Assembly: GCA_964386915.1 (NCBI GenBank)
Contig: CAYLUQ010000012.1
Location: 1 to 64,000 of the forward strand
Reading direction: 5' to 3'
Length of the DNA stretch: 64,000 nucleotides
Origin: JADHMP01 sp964386915
GTDB taxonomy: Bacteria; Bacteroidota; Bacteroidia; Flavobacteriales; Flavobacteriaceae
The notes beneath the pieces were generated by a model that saw only the letters and a list, made by a program, of their open reading frames with translations, searched no databases and was not told where the DNA came from. Each line of letters begins with the position of its first letter. The first letter of the stretch is position 1. The position numbers and the translations under genes were made by a program. Below, one piece after another: positions 52,776 through 61,402 of the stretch.

Positions 52776-53992
52776 AAATGGGGTTGCCAACATGGGGGAT
52801 CTTTCTTTTGCTAGGGTTCTCGCTGGCCGCGCAAACCCCGAGAACGGACCGCCAGCAAAAATTAGAAGCCCAAAAGCTGCGTTTGCAAAAAGAAATTAAG
52901 CAAATCAATCAATTGCTGTTTAACAACACCAAACAAAAAAAATCGGTTTTGAATGAGGCTGAAGATATTGCCGTGAAATTATCGGTTCGCGAACAACTCA
53001 TTCGAGTTAACAATCAACAGGCCAACGTGCTTAATAGGAGGGTGCGAATAAACGAAAGAGATATTGCCCAACAGCGAAAAGAATTGGAGGCTTTAAAAGA
53101 AGACTATGCGCGTATGATTTTAGAATCCTATCAAAGTAAATCGCTCCAAAGCCGTTTGTTGTTTTTGTTTTCTTCAGAGAGTTTTCTACAAGCCTACAAA
53201 CGCATACAATATTTGAAACAATATGCGGCATTTAGAAAAAAGCAAGGCATAGCCATTGCAGACAAAACCCTTCTTTTACAGGTGCTAAACAAAGACTTAT
53301 TGGCGCAAAAAAGCAAATTAGAAACTATTGTAGAAGAAAATAAAACCGAACAAAACACCTTGTTAAAAGAGCAACAACAGCAACAAGCTCTTATCCGATC
53401 TTTGAGAAAAAAAGAACGCAGTTTAGCTGCTCAGATCAACAAAAAACAAGCAGAAGCAAGAGCCATAGATAAAGAAATTGACCGATTGATTCGCGAAGCC
53501 ATTTCAGCCGCCAATAAATCAAAAGGAAGCGCCAACACACGCAGTTTTGAATTGACGCCGGAGGCTCGGCTCCTAGCGGCTAATTTTGAATCGAATAAAG
53601 GGCGATTGCCTTGGCCTTTAGAAGAGGGAGTGGTTACCCAAGGGTTTGGAAGACAACCGCATCCCATTGTTAAAACCACCACCATTCAAAGCAATGGGGT
53701 GACCATTGCCACTAAACCTAACGCTCCCGTGAGAGCAGTTTTTGAAGGTGAGGTAATGTCTATAGTGACTTTTAAAGGAAGTAACCCCTTTGTTTTAATT
53801 CGGCATGGAAATTATATCACAGCCTATAAAGATTTAGGCAAAGTGTTTGTGAAAAAAGGAGATAAAGTTTCAGCTAAAGACACCATTGGAGAAGTATTTA
53901 CCAACCCACAAACAGGCAAGGCAACTCTAAAATTTAGTATTTTTAAAAACAATGCACCCCAAAATCCACGGCAGTGGGTTTATCAAATGTAA
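52772..53992 (+). CDS. EnvC-like murein hydrolase activator (degenerate M23 domain)
   Basis: This 406-residue protein has a signal peptide (residues 1-20, FSLAAQ), a long coiled coil (about 25-255) and a C-terminal LytM/M23 domain (about 290-406). The catalytic residues of active M23 enzymes are missing: the HxxxD block is replaced by TIQSNGVTIAT and the HxH pair by LKFSIFKN. This is the EnvC pattern: it activates amidases at the division site and is not itself a hydrolase. Operon with dut and DUF4292. Confidence 0.88.
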   Translation: MKMGLPTWGIFLLLGFSLAAQTPRTDRQQKLEAQKLRLQKEIKQINQLLFNNTKQKKSVLNEAEDIAVKLSVREQLIRVNNQQANVLNRRVRINERDIAQQRKELEALKEDYARMILESYQSKSLQSRLLFLFSSESFLQAYKRIQYLKQYAAFRKKQGIAIADKTLLLQVLNKDLLAQKSKLETIVEENKTEQNTLLKEQQQQQALIRSLRKKERSLAAQINKKQAEARAIDKEIDRLIREAISAANKSKGSANTRSFELTPEARLLAANFESNKGRLPWPLEEGVVTQGFGRQPHPIVKTTTIQSNGVTIATKPNAPVRAVFEGEVMSIVTFKGSNPFVLIRHGNYITAYKDLGKVFVKKGDKVSAKDTIGEVFTNPQTGKATLKFSIFKNNAPQNPRQWVYQM

Positions 53993-53996
53993 GGGC

Positions 53997-54983
53997 TTAT
54001 TCTTCTAAATACCAAGCTTCTTCTTCTTGTGCATATTTGACAAAGCTCAACAAGTCCATTGCTTTTCGTTTGCTTGTCATTCTACCAAAAGCAACACGAT
54101 ATAGACCACTTGGGCTGGTTTTGGCTAAGGCAGCGTCATACCCTTCTGCTTTTAATAGGGATACTTTCTTGTTGGCATTTTCTAAGGAGCGAAATGAGCC
54201 TGCAATAATGCTATAATATTTCTGGTCAGAGTCAATAATGGGAGCTCCACTATCGGATTCGTTTTCTTGGGCTGTGGCAGCAACCACAACTGTTTTAAGG
54301 GCGCCTAAATCGAAGGTAGCTTCTTGCACATTTTTCTTAATTTTTTCTTGAGCAAGCTCTTGCTGTTTCAGGGTTTCGGTGGTCATATAGTGTTGGCCAA
54401 AGTAAAAAGCAGACCCAATTAGGGCAACGGCAACAACCCCAACCATAGCATAGCGCATCCAAGGAGAGCGGTTTTCGTTTGAATCGTTCTTGTCGGGTTG
54501 AAACATGAGGTCATCGTGGTTTGAATTTTCCATTAGTGAAATAATTTTAGGGGTTTCTGTAGTTATTTGAGGAGATATTGGGGCTCGTTCAAAAGCCTTT
54601 AACCCAAATGCAGCAGTATCAAAATTGATTTTACCTAAGGGTAAAAAATGTATTTTTTTGTCTCCACTGAGCTGCATTTCACCCACACCGGGAAAACGCA
54701 AGACTTGGGTTTGCAATCTCTTTTTCCAAAGGCTCACCTCTTTTTCAATAGCTCGGAGGGCATGTTCATAGCTAACACCCTCTTTTTGGGCATAATAATG
54801 GGCTAAAATACCGTCATTAGTAGCTAATAACCTATTGAAAAGAATCTCCTTTCGAGGGGGTAAAAAGGCACCATTAGCCGAAACAGAGGCTTGTCTTGAA
54901 CGCGTCAAAAAGGCACCAAAATTGGGCACGGTCACACATTCGTGTTGGTAGAGGAGTTCTTGTATGCATTGGTAGAGTAGCAT
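53997..54983 (-). CDS. HU-domain and SPOR-domain membrane protein
   Basis: This 328-residue protein begins with two prokaryotic HU-like (CCDC81-type) domains (about residues 1-130, VTVPNFGAFLTR and LRFPGVGEMQLSGDKKIHFLPL). It continues with an acidic linker, a membrane helix (about 178-200) and a periplasmic C-terminal SPOR domain (about 250-328, YYSIIAGSFRSLENANKKV). SPOR domains bind denuded peptidoglycan at division sites; the HU part is predicted to be cytoplasmic. The fusion is typical of Bacteroidetes. It ends 4 nt from the convergent EnvC-like gene. Confidence 0.88.
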   Translation of the reverse strand: MLLYQCIQELLYQHECVTVPNFGAFLTRSRQASVSANGAFLPPRKEILFNRLLATNDGILAHYYAQKEGVSYEHALRAIEKEVSLWKKRLQTQVLRFPGVGEMQLSGDKKIHFLPLGKINFDTAAFGLKAFERAPISPQITTETPKIISLMENSNHDDLMFQPDKNDSNENRSPWMRYAMVGVVAVALIGSAFYFGQHYMTTETLKQQELAQEKIKKNVQEATFDLGALKTVVVAATAQENESDSGAPIIDSDQKYYSIIAGSFRSLENANKKVSLLKAEGYDAALAKTSPSGLYRVAFGRMTSKRKAMDLLSFVKYAQEEEAWYLEE

Positions 54984-55067
54984 AGTGCTAAAATACTAAA
55001 ATTATGCATACAAAGAACCCCCTCAATATGCGCTTGGATTTTCTTATCTTCAACAAAATTTTGCCCC

Positions 55068-56171
55068 ATGAATCGCTTAGAAGCTTGCCTATATTTACGT
55101 CACCTTCCTGGAATTGGACCCATTAAAGAGCAAAAACTAATGGCTCATTTTTCAAGTCCTGAAGCCATTTTTGAAGCCTCTCCAAAAGAGCTAGAAGGGG
55201 TGGAAGGAATCGGATCCAAACATAGTAGCATTCTAAAGACCTGGAAAGACTATCAACCAGAGGTAGAAAAGCAGCTCTTATGGCTTAAAGAGCACCAAAT
55301 CAAAACCCTTTTTTGGGGAACTGAACAATATCCAGAAACCTTGGCTTTTTGTCCCGATGCCCCACTTTTATTATTTTATAAGGGCGCTATAGATTTTGCC
55401 AAAAAACGCAAAATTATCAGTGTGGTGGGAACAAGAGAAAACACCAGCTATGGGAAAAAGAGTTGTGAAGCAATTATTCGGGCATTAGCCCCCTACAACC
55501 CTATTATCTGTTCGGGTTTTGCCTATGGAACAGACATCATTGCGCACAAAGCAGCTCTTGACAATGGTTTGGACACGCTAGCGTGTTTGGCTCACGGGTT
55601 TGACAAACTCTATCCCAAAGAGCACGCCAAATATAGAACTGAGGTTGAACAACAGGGTGCTTTTATCTCAGATAGCCTTTTTGGGGAGTCGTTTGATCGA
55701 GGGAGTTTTCCTCGAAGAAATCGAATTATTGCTGGTTTGGGGCATACCACCTTGGTCATTGAGTCTGGAATCAAAGGGGGTAGCATGAATACGGCAGACT
55801 TGGCACACCAATATGGGCGAGAGCTTTTTGCTTTACCGGGTAGAATTTCAGATCAAAAAAGCCAAGGGTGTCATGTGCTCATCAAACAGCATAAAGCAGC
55901 GCTATTAGCATCGCCAGAACAATTGCTAGAAGCACTTCAATTGCAAGCTCAAACACAACCCAAAAAAACGATTCAAAGAGAACTTTTCATTTCCCTAAGC
56001 GAGGAAGAAAAAAAAGTATTAAAGCAATTGATGCCAGGTGAAAAAGCACATTTAGACTCACTTGCGCTTCAGCTTCAATGGGAAGTGCGGCAAGTGGCTA
56101 GTGTATTGTTGACGCTAGAAATGAAAAGGTGTGTTGCGGCTCTTTCAGGCAAATATTTCGAATTGGCTTAA
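55068..56171 (+). CDS. dprA: DNA-processing protein DprA
   Basis: This 367-residue protein loads RecA on single-stranded DNA taken up by transformation. It has N-terminal helix-hairpin-helix text (LRHLPGIGPIKEQKLMAHF), the Rossmann core VVGTRENTSYGKKSC, CSGFAYGTDIIAHKAAL, GSFPRRNRIIAGLGHTTLVIE and GRELFALPGRISD, and a C-terminal winged helix (about 305-367). recA is nearby at 59.6 kb. The end overlaps trpS by 4 nt, within an 8-bp hairpin. Confidence 0.94.
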   Translation: MNRLEACLYLRHLPGIGPIKEQKLMAHFSSPEAIFEASPKELEGVEGIGSKHSSILKTWKDYQPEVEKQLLWLKEHQIKTLFWGTEQYPETLAFCPDAPLLLFYKGAIDFAKKRKIISVVGTRENTSYGKKSCEAIIRALAPYNPIICSGFAYGTDIIAHKAALDNGLDTLACLAHGFDKLYPKEHAKYRTEVEQQGAFISDSLFGESFDRGSFPRRNRIIAGLGHTTLVIESGIKGGSMNTADLAHQYGRELFALPGRISDQKSQGCHVLIKQHKAALLASPEQLLEALQLQAQTQPKKTIQRELFISLSEEEKKVLKQLMPGEKAHLDSLALQLQWEVRQVASVLLTLEMKRCVAALSGKYFELA

Positions 56172-56180
56172 TAGCCAATT
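56161..56180. terminator. Hairpin at the dprA/trpS stop overlap, possible bidirectional terminator
   Basis: A perfect 8-bp inverted repeat AATTGGCT/AGCCAATT with loop TAAT covers both stop codons of the convergent pair. On the plus strand it runs into TTTT; on the minus strand the T run is weaker. It serves as coding sequence for the last residues of both proteins. Confidence 0.5.
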
Positions 56181-57136
56181 TTGCTGCGCACACGAAGCAG
56201 CACCTCTTGGGCCACTTTTCTCGCTTTTTGAGCTCCTATGGCTAAGGCAATTTCAACTTCTTCTGGATTTTGATAGTAGTAGTCAAAGCTTTCTCGCTCT
56301 TTTTTAAAGCGCTCCAAGAGCAATTCAAAAAGGGCTGTTTTGGCGTGGCCATAGCCCATGCCTCCAGCAACATATCTTGATCGTAAAGCTTCTGTAGCCT
56401 CTGGGGTGGCCATGAGTTGATAAAGTTGAAACACCGTGCAGCTGTCGGGGTCTTTAGGATCTTCTAGCGGGGTGCTGTCTGTTTTTATTTGCATGATTTG
56501 CTTGCGCAATTGCTTCTCCTCCAAGAAAACATTGATGGTGTTGTTTTTTGATTTGCTCATTTTTTGCCCATCTGTTCCTGGGATATACTGCTCGTTTTTT
56601 TGAATTTTGGCCTGGGGCAGCACAAAGGTTTCTCCCATTTGGTGGTTAAATCGGGCGGCTACATCTCGAGTGATTTCCAAATGTTGTAATTGATCTTTTC
56701 CCACAGGAACAATTTCAGCATCATAAAGCAAAATGTCAGCAGCCATAAGCATAGGATAGGAAAATAGACCAGCATTGACATCAGAAAGGGTTTCGGCTTT
56801 GTCTTTAAAAGAATGCGCAAGAGTGAGTCTTTGATAGGGAAAGAAGCAATTTAAATACCACGCCAATTCGGTCACTTCACTCACATCGCTTTGGCGATAG
56901 AAATGGGTTTTTTCAATATCTAAACCACAGGCCAACCAAGTGGCAGCCGTAGCAAAAGTATTTTCTCTAAGCGTTTCGCCATTTTTAATTTGGGTTAAAG
57001 AATGCAAATCTGCAATGAATAAAAAGGAATCATTCTCTGACGCTTTAGAAAGCGCTATAGCAGGCAAAACGGCCCCCAACAAATTTCCTAGGTGAGGGGT
57101 TCCGGTAGATTGTACACCGGTTAAAATTCTAGCCAT
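56168..57136 (-). CDS. trpS: Tryptophanyl-tRNA synthetase
   Basis: This 322-residue class I synthetase charges tRNA-Trp. It has the HIGH-type STGTPHLGNLLGA (residues about 10-22), GKDQLQHLEITRDVA in the middle, and KMSKSKNNTINV (about 195-206). Length is typical. A full TAnnTTTG element lies 16 nt before the ATG. The 3' end overlaps dprA. Confidence 0.96.
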   Translation of the reverse strand: MARILTGVQSTGTPHLGNLLGAVLPAIALSKASENDSFLFIADLHSLTQIKNGETLRENTFATAATWLACGLDIEKTHFYRQSDVSEVTELAWYLNCFFPYQRLTLAHSFKDKAETLSDVNAGLFSYPMLMAADILLYDAEIVPVGKDQLQHLEITRDVAARFNHQMGETFVLPQAKIQKNEQYIPGTDGQKMSKSKNNTINVFLEEKQLRKQIMQIKTDSTPLEDPKDPDSCTVFQLYQLMATPEATEALRSRYVAGGMGYGHAKTALFELLLERFKKERESFDYYYQNPEEVEIALAIGAQKARKVAQEVLLRVRSKIGY

Positions 57137-57152
57137 TCTATCATATTTTTTT

Positions 57153-57183
57153 CAAAGGTAAGATTCCTCTTGTGTGAGCACAA
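57153..57183 (-). promoter_or_regulatory. Promoter for trpS (-33 TTG and -7 TACCTTTG)
   Basis: On the minus strand TTG (57183-57181), a 20-nt spacer and TACCTTTG (57160-57153) match the Bacteroidetes promoter layout, 16 nt before the ATG at 57136. Confidence 0.6.
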
Positions 57184-57288
57184 CTATTTTTTTAGTAAAG
57201 CATTGCGTAGGCAAGCATAATTACAAATTCTTTCCGCTTTGTTTGACGGTAAAAATGAAAACAAGCATTTATTAAATATATTTAGAAA

Positions 57289-58068
57289 ATGAAAAAGGCA
57301 ATTCTGATGTTATGGCGTATTTGGTTTTATATACTATGCGCTTTGCCAGTACTTGTTTTTTTCCCCCTACTTGCCCTGGCACTCCTTTTCCCAAAAGGCT
57401 ATGGATTCTTGTTTTGGATTGCTCGAAATATTTGGGCTCCCTTTGTTTTAATGGGCTGTGGCTTTTGGATTCAACGGCTCAATGCGCTATCTAAAAACGA
57501 TAAAACCCACATTATTATAGCCAACCACAGTAGCTATATGGACATTTTTGTAATGCTTCGTCTTTTTAAAAAACCCTTTGTTTTTGTGGGTAAAAAAGAA
57601 CTGGTAAAGATACCCGTTTTTGGTTATCTCTACAAACGGGCAGCCATCATGGTAGATCGATCTGATAAAAAAAGCCGTTTTGCTGTTTACGGTTTTGCCG
57701 AAAGGGTACTCAAGAATAACTACAGCATTTGCCTTTTTCCCGAACGAGATTATGAAGACGAGGCTGTTTTGTTAAACCCTTTTAATAAAGGAGCATTTAA
57801 AATGGCTATTACCCATCAACTGCCCATTATTCCGTTGGTCTTTTATGATTGTAAACGCAAGTTTCCTTGGTATACTACTTATGGTTACCCGGGCTCTCTA
57901 CGTGTAAAAGCCTTAAAAAAAATTAAAGTCTCTGGAAAAAAAGAAGACGATCTTGAAAAGCTGCTAGAAGCCTCCCACAAAAAGATCAAAAAGGCCTTGC
58001 TTGAAGACCCCAAAAGGGCGGCTCTAAGCGCAATAGACTTATGGAAAAAAATCAACGCAAAGCCTTGA
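57289..58068 (+). CDS. 1-acyl-glycerol-3-phosphate acyltransferase-like (PlsC family)
   Basis: This 259-residue membrane-bound acyltransferase has one or two N-terminal helices (about residues 6-55) and the catalytic NHSSYMD motif (NHx4D, about 79-85), followed by FVGKKELVKIPVFGYLYKRAAIMVDR. The second motif, usually FPEGTRS or FPEGG, reads FPERDYEDEA here, so the glycine is replaced by arginine. It should acylate lysophosphatidate or a related lysolipid. Its end overlaps pabC by 17 nt. Confidence 0.87.
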   Translation: MKKAILMLWRIWFYILCALPVLVFFPLLALALLFPKGYGFLFWIARNIWAPFVLMGCGFWIQRLNALSKNDKTHIIIANHSSYMDIFVMLRLFKKPFVFVGKKELVKIPVFGYLYKRAAIMVDRSDKKSRFAVYGFAERVLKNNYSICLFPERDYEDEAVLLNPFNKGAFKMAITHQLPIIPLVFYDCKRKFPWYTTYGYPGSLRVKALKKIKVSGKKEDDLEKLLEASHKKIKKALLEDPKRAALSAIDLWKKINAKP

Positions 58069-58681
58069 TATTGTTCACGCCATAGGAAGGATCAGCATCA
58101 AAATCACGAAGGGCATTAAGCATTTTGAAGCGTTCAAAGGAGCCGTAGTTGGATAGGCTAATGGGGATGGGAATAATTTTTTTCTCTGCTATGAGCCTTG
58201 CTCTAGCTGTGCCGTTTAAAAGGGGAGCTGCAGGGGTAAACCACTGTCCTTTTTTTTCAAAGGCAATGTTGCCATAAGAGGTGTCCGTGAGCAGCTCATT
58301 TTTAATAATTAATATATCGTCACAAGCGCCTTTTTGCTTAAAAAGTTGCTCAAGGAGGGTTCGGTTTTCAAATTTAAGACCGTAGTCTATGGTGTTGTTT
58401 TCCACCAACTGCAAGTGAGCAACAGGACGAAAAACATAGGGAATAAAATCCCAATGCCGCTCATTTTCATTGTAGGCAATCCGCAATTTAATTCGCCCGT
58501 TTTGATATTTTAAAGGAATTTTGAGTTGCTCAAAAAGCGAAGTTTTGGGAGGTTTGTTGTAAAAAATCTGATAAGATTCTCGATAACGCTTTTCATGCCA
58601 ATGAGGATGTTGCACCACTCCTTCTAATAGGCATATTGATTCAAACAGTGGGAATGTAGATTTTTTTGAGAAGTTCTTCAT
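58052..58681 (-). CDS. pabC: Aminodeoxychorismate lyase-like class IV aminotransferase
   Basis: This 209-residue protein matches the short class IV PLP enzymes: PLFESICLLEGVVQHPHWHEKRYRESYQ near the start, DYGLKFENRTLLEQLF with the region of the PLP lysine, and ELLTDTSYGNIAFEKKGQWFTPA. With PabB next to it, conversion of aminodeoxychorismate to 4-aminobenzoate for folate is the likely role. The start is ATG 58681, inside the end of pabB (41-nt overlap); a longer frame to 58756 is probably not used. Confidence 0.82.
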   Translation of the reverse strand: MKNFSKKSTFPLFESICLLEGVVQHPHWHEKRYRESYQIFYNKPPKTSLFEQLKIPLKYQNGRIKLRIAYNENERHWDFIPYVFRPVAHLQLVENNTIDYGLKFENRTLLEQLFKQKGACDDILIIKNELLTDTSYGNIAFEKKGQWFTPAAPLLNGTARARLIAEKKIIPIPISLSNYGSFERFKMLNALRDFDADPSYGVNNIKALR

Positions 58682-59603
58682 ATTCTTCTTCCAATTGGCT
58701 GAGGTGGGTAATGCCGCCTCCGCTTCTGTAATAGTAGTGATTTCCTTTTTTTTCAATATAGCGAATGTTCACAGCACTTTCAAGACGTTGCCCGTCAAAA
58801 ATGCCAAAAACACCACAATAATATCCTCTAGGCCCATCTTCTGCTTGCTCAATAAGGGCGCAGGTTTTTAACTTGGGAGCCCCTGTAATAGAGCCTGCTG
58901 GCAATAGTTTTAAAAACAATTCACCTGCCTTAGTTTCCCAATTGGGGGGGAGAATTCCCTTAATTTCTGAACTACTTTGCAACAATTTGCCCTGGGTGGT
59001 GGCAATGGTTTCTAAATATCTAAATTGTTTGACCTCTACTTGTTTGGCAATTTGGGATAGGTCGTTGCGAATTAAATCGACAATGGTGTTGTGTTCCAAT
59101 AATTCTTTGTGGTTTTGGGTAAGTTTTTCCTTTGCATTGGGCAGGGAGGCATCAATGGTTCCTTTCATAGGGTAGGAGGCAATTTCATTGCCTTCAATGG
59201 TGATAAAACATTCAGGAGAAAACAGCACCAATTGGTCTTTAAGATAGAGTTTATAGGGTGCGTTAACGCCATAGAACAATTCTTCTAGGCTGTTTTGTAA
59301 AGATATTGGAGAAGCAAAGGTGAGGTTGGTTAAAAAAGAATCGCCTCTGTAGAGGCCGTGGGTAACTTTTTCAAATGCTTTTTTATAAACCTGAAAGGAG
59401 AGGGGCGTTTTTTTGAGCTTGGCCAAGGTAGGCCGCTCTTTTTCAGGGGCATTTGTGCTGCCTTTTACATTGAAAAGTAGGCCTTTTTGGGCGGCTTCAT
59501 CAAAACGATAAAGCAAAGGTTTTTGCTGTTCATAGTCTACCAAAAAAACAAAGGGAATCTTTTGAGATAACCAGCTTGAAAATTGGCGGCTAAAGGCGCG
59601 CAA
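58641..59603 (-). CDS. pabB: Aminodeoxychorismate synthase component I
   Basis: This 320-residue chorismate-binding enzyme is a short form without the full N-terminal domain of longer PabB proteins. It shows CFITIEGNEIASYPMKGTID, DLIRNDLSQIAKQVEV, LLPAGSITGAPKLKTCALIEQAEDGPRGYYCG and the AVNIRYIEKKGNHYYYRSGGGI ending, all typical of the chorismate-binding fold. It aminates chorismate with ammonia from a PabA-type subunit not seen here. The start is TTG 59603, 12 nt after recA; the genes recA-pabB-pabC run in one direction. Confidence 0.9.
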   Translation of the reverse strand: MRAFSRQFSSWLSQKIPFVFLVDYEQQKPLLYRFDEAAQKGLLFNVKGSTNAPEKERPTLAKLKKTPLSFQVYKKAFEKVTHGLYRGDSFLTNLTFASPISLQNSLEELFYGVNAPYKLYLKDQLVLFSPECFITIEGNEIASYPMKGTIDASLPNAKEKLTQNHKELLEHNTIVDLIRNDLSQIAKQVEVKQFRYLETIATTQGKLLQSSSEIKGILPPNWETKAGELFLKLLPAGSITGAPKLKTCALIEQAEDGPRGYYCGVFGIFDGQRLESAVNIRYIEKKGNHYYYRSGGGITHLSQLEEEYEELLKKIYIPTV

Positions 59604-59615
59604 GGAAGCTAAAGA

Positions 59616-60623
59616 TTAGGCCGAAAGAGAATTCAGCGTTTCTCTAATTTTAGTTTCTAATTCTTCCATCAATTCAGGATTGTCTCCCAAAAGTTGCTTC
59701 ACCGCATCGCGACCTTGACCCAATTTGGAGTCGTTATAGCTAAACCAAGAACCACTTTTTTTGATGATTTCATAATTCACGCCAAGGTCAATAATTTCGC
59801 CCACCTTTGAAATACCTTCCCCAAAGAGAATGTCAAACTCGGTGGTTTTAAAAGGTGGAGCCACTTTGTTTTTAACCACTTTTACGCGGGTTTTGTTCCC
59901 CAATACTTCGGCATCTGTTCCTTTAATTTGGGTGGAGCGTCTGATGTCTAACCGAACGGAGGCATAAAATTTTAAGGCATTTCCCCCAGTGGTGGTTTCG
60001 GGATTGCCAAACATAACCCCAATTTTTTCTCTCAACTGGTTGATAAAAAACACAGTGCATTGTGTTTTACTAATAGAACCGGTTAATTTTCGGAGGGCTT
60101 GCGACATGAGTCGGGCATGGAGACCCATTTTAGAATCGCCCATTTCTCCCTCAATTTCGCTTTTGGGTGTGAGGGCGGCAACAGAGTCAATGACCACCAA
60201 ATCAATGGCGCCTGAACGAATAAGATTATCGGCAATTTCTAAGGCTTGTTCCCCATTATCGGGTTGAGAAATGATAAGCTCGGCTAGATCAATGCCCAGT
60301 TTTTCGGCATAAAAACGATCAAAAGCATGTTCAGCATCAATAAAGGCGGCAATGCCTCCTTGTTTTTGGCATTGTGCTATGGCATGAAGCGTGAGGGTTG
60401 TTTTTCCGGAAGACTCTGGGCCATAAATTTCAATAATTCTCCCCCTTGGATAGCCGCCCACCCCAAGGGCTATATCTAAGCCCAATGATCCGGAGGGAAT
60501 GGCTTCAATTTCTTCTACTGCTTCATCGCCCAGCTTCATCACAGCTCCTTTGCCATAGGTCTTGTCTAGCTTGTCTAATGTGAGTTGTAACGCTTTTAAT
60601 TTTCCTGCTTTTTCGTCTGCCAT
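59616..60623 (-). CDS. recA: Recombinase RecA
   Basis: This 335-residue protein forms filaments on single-stranded DNA for strand exchange and the SOS response. Walker A is GPESSGKT (residues 68-75), followed by the catalytic EHAFD region, DLVVIDSVAALTPKSE (Walker B), MGLHARLMSQALRKLTG, and loop 2 MFGNPETTTGGNALKFYAS. The acidic C-terminal tail is short. A TATTTTAG element lies upstream; no LexA-type operator was recognised in the 149-nt gap to the next gene. Confidence 0.98.
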   Translation of the reverse strand: MADEKAGKLKALQLTLDKLDKTYGKGAVMKLGDEAVEEIEAIPSGSLGLDIALGVGGYPRGRIIEIYGPESSGKTTLTLHAIAQCQKQGGIAAFIDAEHAFDRFYAEKLGIDLAELIISQPDNGEQALEIADNLIRSGAIDLVVIDSVAALTPKSEIEGEMGDSKMGLHARLMSQALRKLTGSISKTQCTVFFINQLREKIGVMFGNPETTTGGNALKFYASVRLDIRRSTQIKGTDAEVLGNKTRVKVVKNKVAPPFKTTEFDILFGEGISKVGEIIDLGVNYEIIKKSGSWFSYNDSKLGQGRDAVKQLLGDNPELMEELETKIRETLNSLSA

Positions 60624-60772
60624 AATCTTTTTTTTGATGTGTACTAAAATACCAATTTCTCCCCATTTTTCATGGCTTAATCAAGGGGTTTATTAACAAG
60701 TTTTATCAAGCGCAAGCCATCTTGTCTTAGAAAAGAAGTTTATGCTTATTTTTAACCCTAATAGACTAGAAA

Positions 60773-61321
60773 ATGGGAAAAAAAACAAGCCAATTAAGCG
60801 ATCGGCAAATAGCCTTTGTGAAGCGCCAAAAACTCTTTTTTGTGGCCACCGCTGCTCAAACCGGCAGCATTAATCTATCTCCCAAGGGCTTGGATTCGTT
60901 AAGGGTCATAGACGGCCAAAAAGTAGTATGGCTAAATTTGACCGGAAGTGGCAATGAGACAGCGGCTCATCTGCTGCAAAACCCGCGAATCACACTCATG
61001 TTTTGTGCTTTTGAAGGTCCACCACAAATCCTAAGAGTTTATGGTCGAGCAAAATGCTTTGGCCCTGCAACGCCACAATTTGAAAATCACTATGCTCTTT
61101 TTGAAGAGCATGTGGGAGCCCGACAAATAGTAGAAGTGGAAGTGGATTTGGTGCAAAGCTCTTGTGGTTTTGGCGTGCCTCTAATGGATTTCAAAGCCGA
61201 GCGAACCGAACTGACTGATTGGGCAAATAAACTGGGACAAAGTGAAATAGAGGCCTATCAAAAAAAGAAAAACAGCCGAAGTTTAGACGGGCTTAAAACG
61301 GATATTGAAGACGCCTCCTAG
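60773..61321 (+). CDS. Pyridoxamine 5'-phosphate oxidase-like flavin protein
   Basis: This 182-residue protein has the split-barrel FMN-binding fold: FVKRQKLFFVATAAQTGSINLSPKGLDSLRV (residues about 14-44), VVWLNLTGSGNETAAHLLQNPRITLMFCAF and RVYGRAKCF. The C-terminal CGFGVPLMDF segment is typical of one uncharacterised subfamily. It may be a flavin reductase or heme-related enzyme; a true PdxH role is unlikely because its substrate motifs are not seen. Confidence 0.85.
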   Translation: MGKKTSQLSDRQIAFVKRQKLFFVATAAQTGSINLSPKGLDSLRVIDGQKVVWLNLTGSGNETAAHLLQNPRITLMFCAFEGPPQILRVYGRAKCFGPATPQFENHYALFEEHVGARQIVEVEVDLVQSSCGFGVPLMDFKAERTELTDWANKLGQSEIEAYQKKKNSRSLDGLKTDIEDAS

Positions 61322-61343
61322 TAGATGTTACGCATTATGGCTA

Positions 61344-61372
61344 TTGGATTCCTTTCAAATAGCTTATTTTTG
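61344..61372 (+). promoter_or_regulatory. Promoter for trhO (-33 TTG, 18-nt spacer, -7 TATTTTTG)
   Basis: TTG at 61344-61346 and TATTTTTG at 61365-61372 are separated by 18 nt, the best full match to the Bacteroidetes promoter in this window, 30 nt before the ATG. Confidence 0.65.
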
Positions 61373-61402
61373 TAGCATCTTTCAACTTAAGACCTATATA
61401 GC

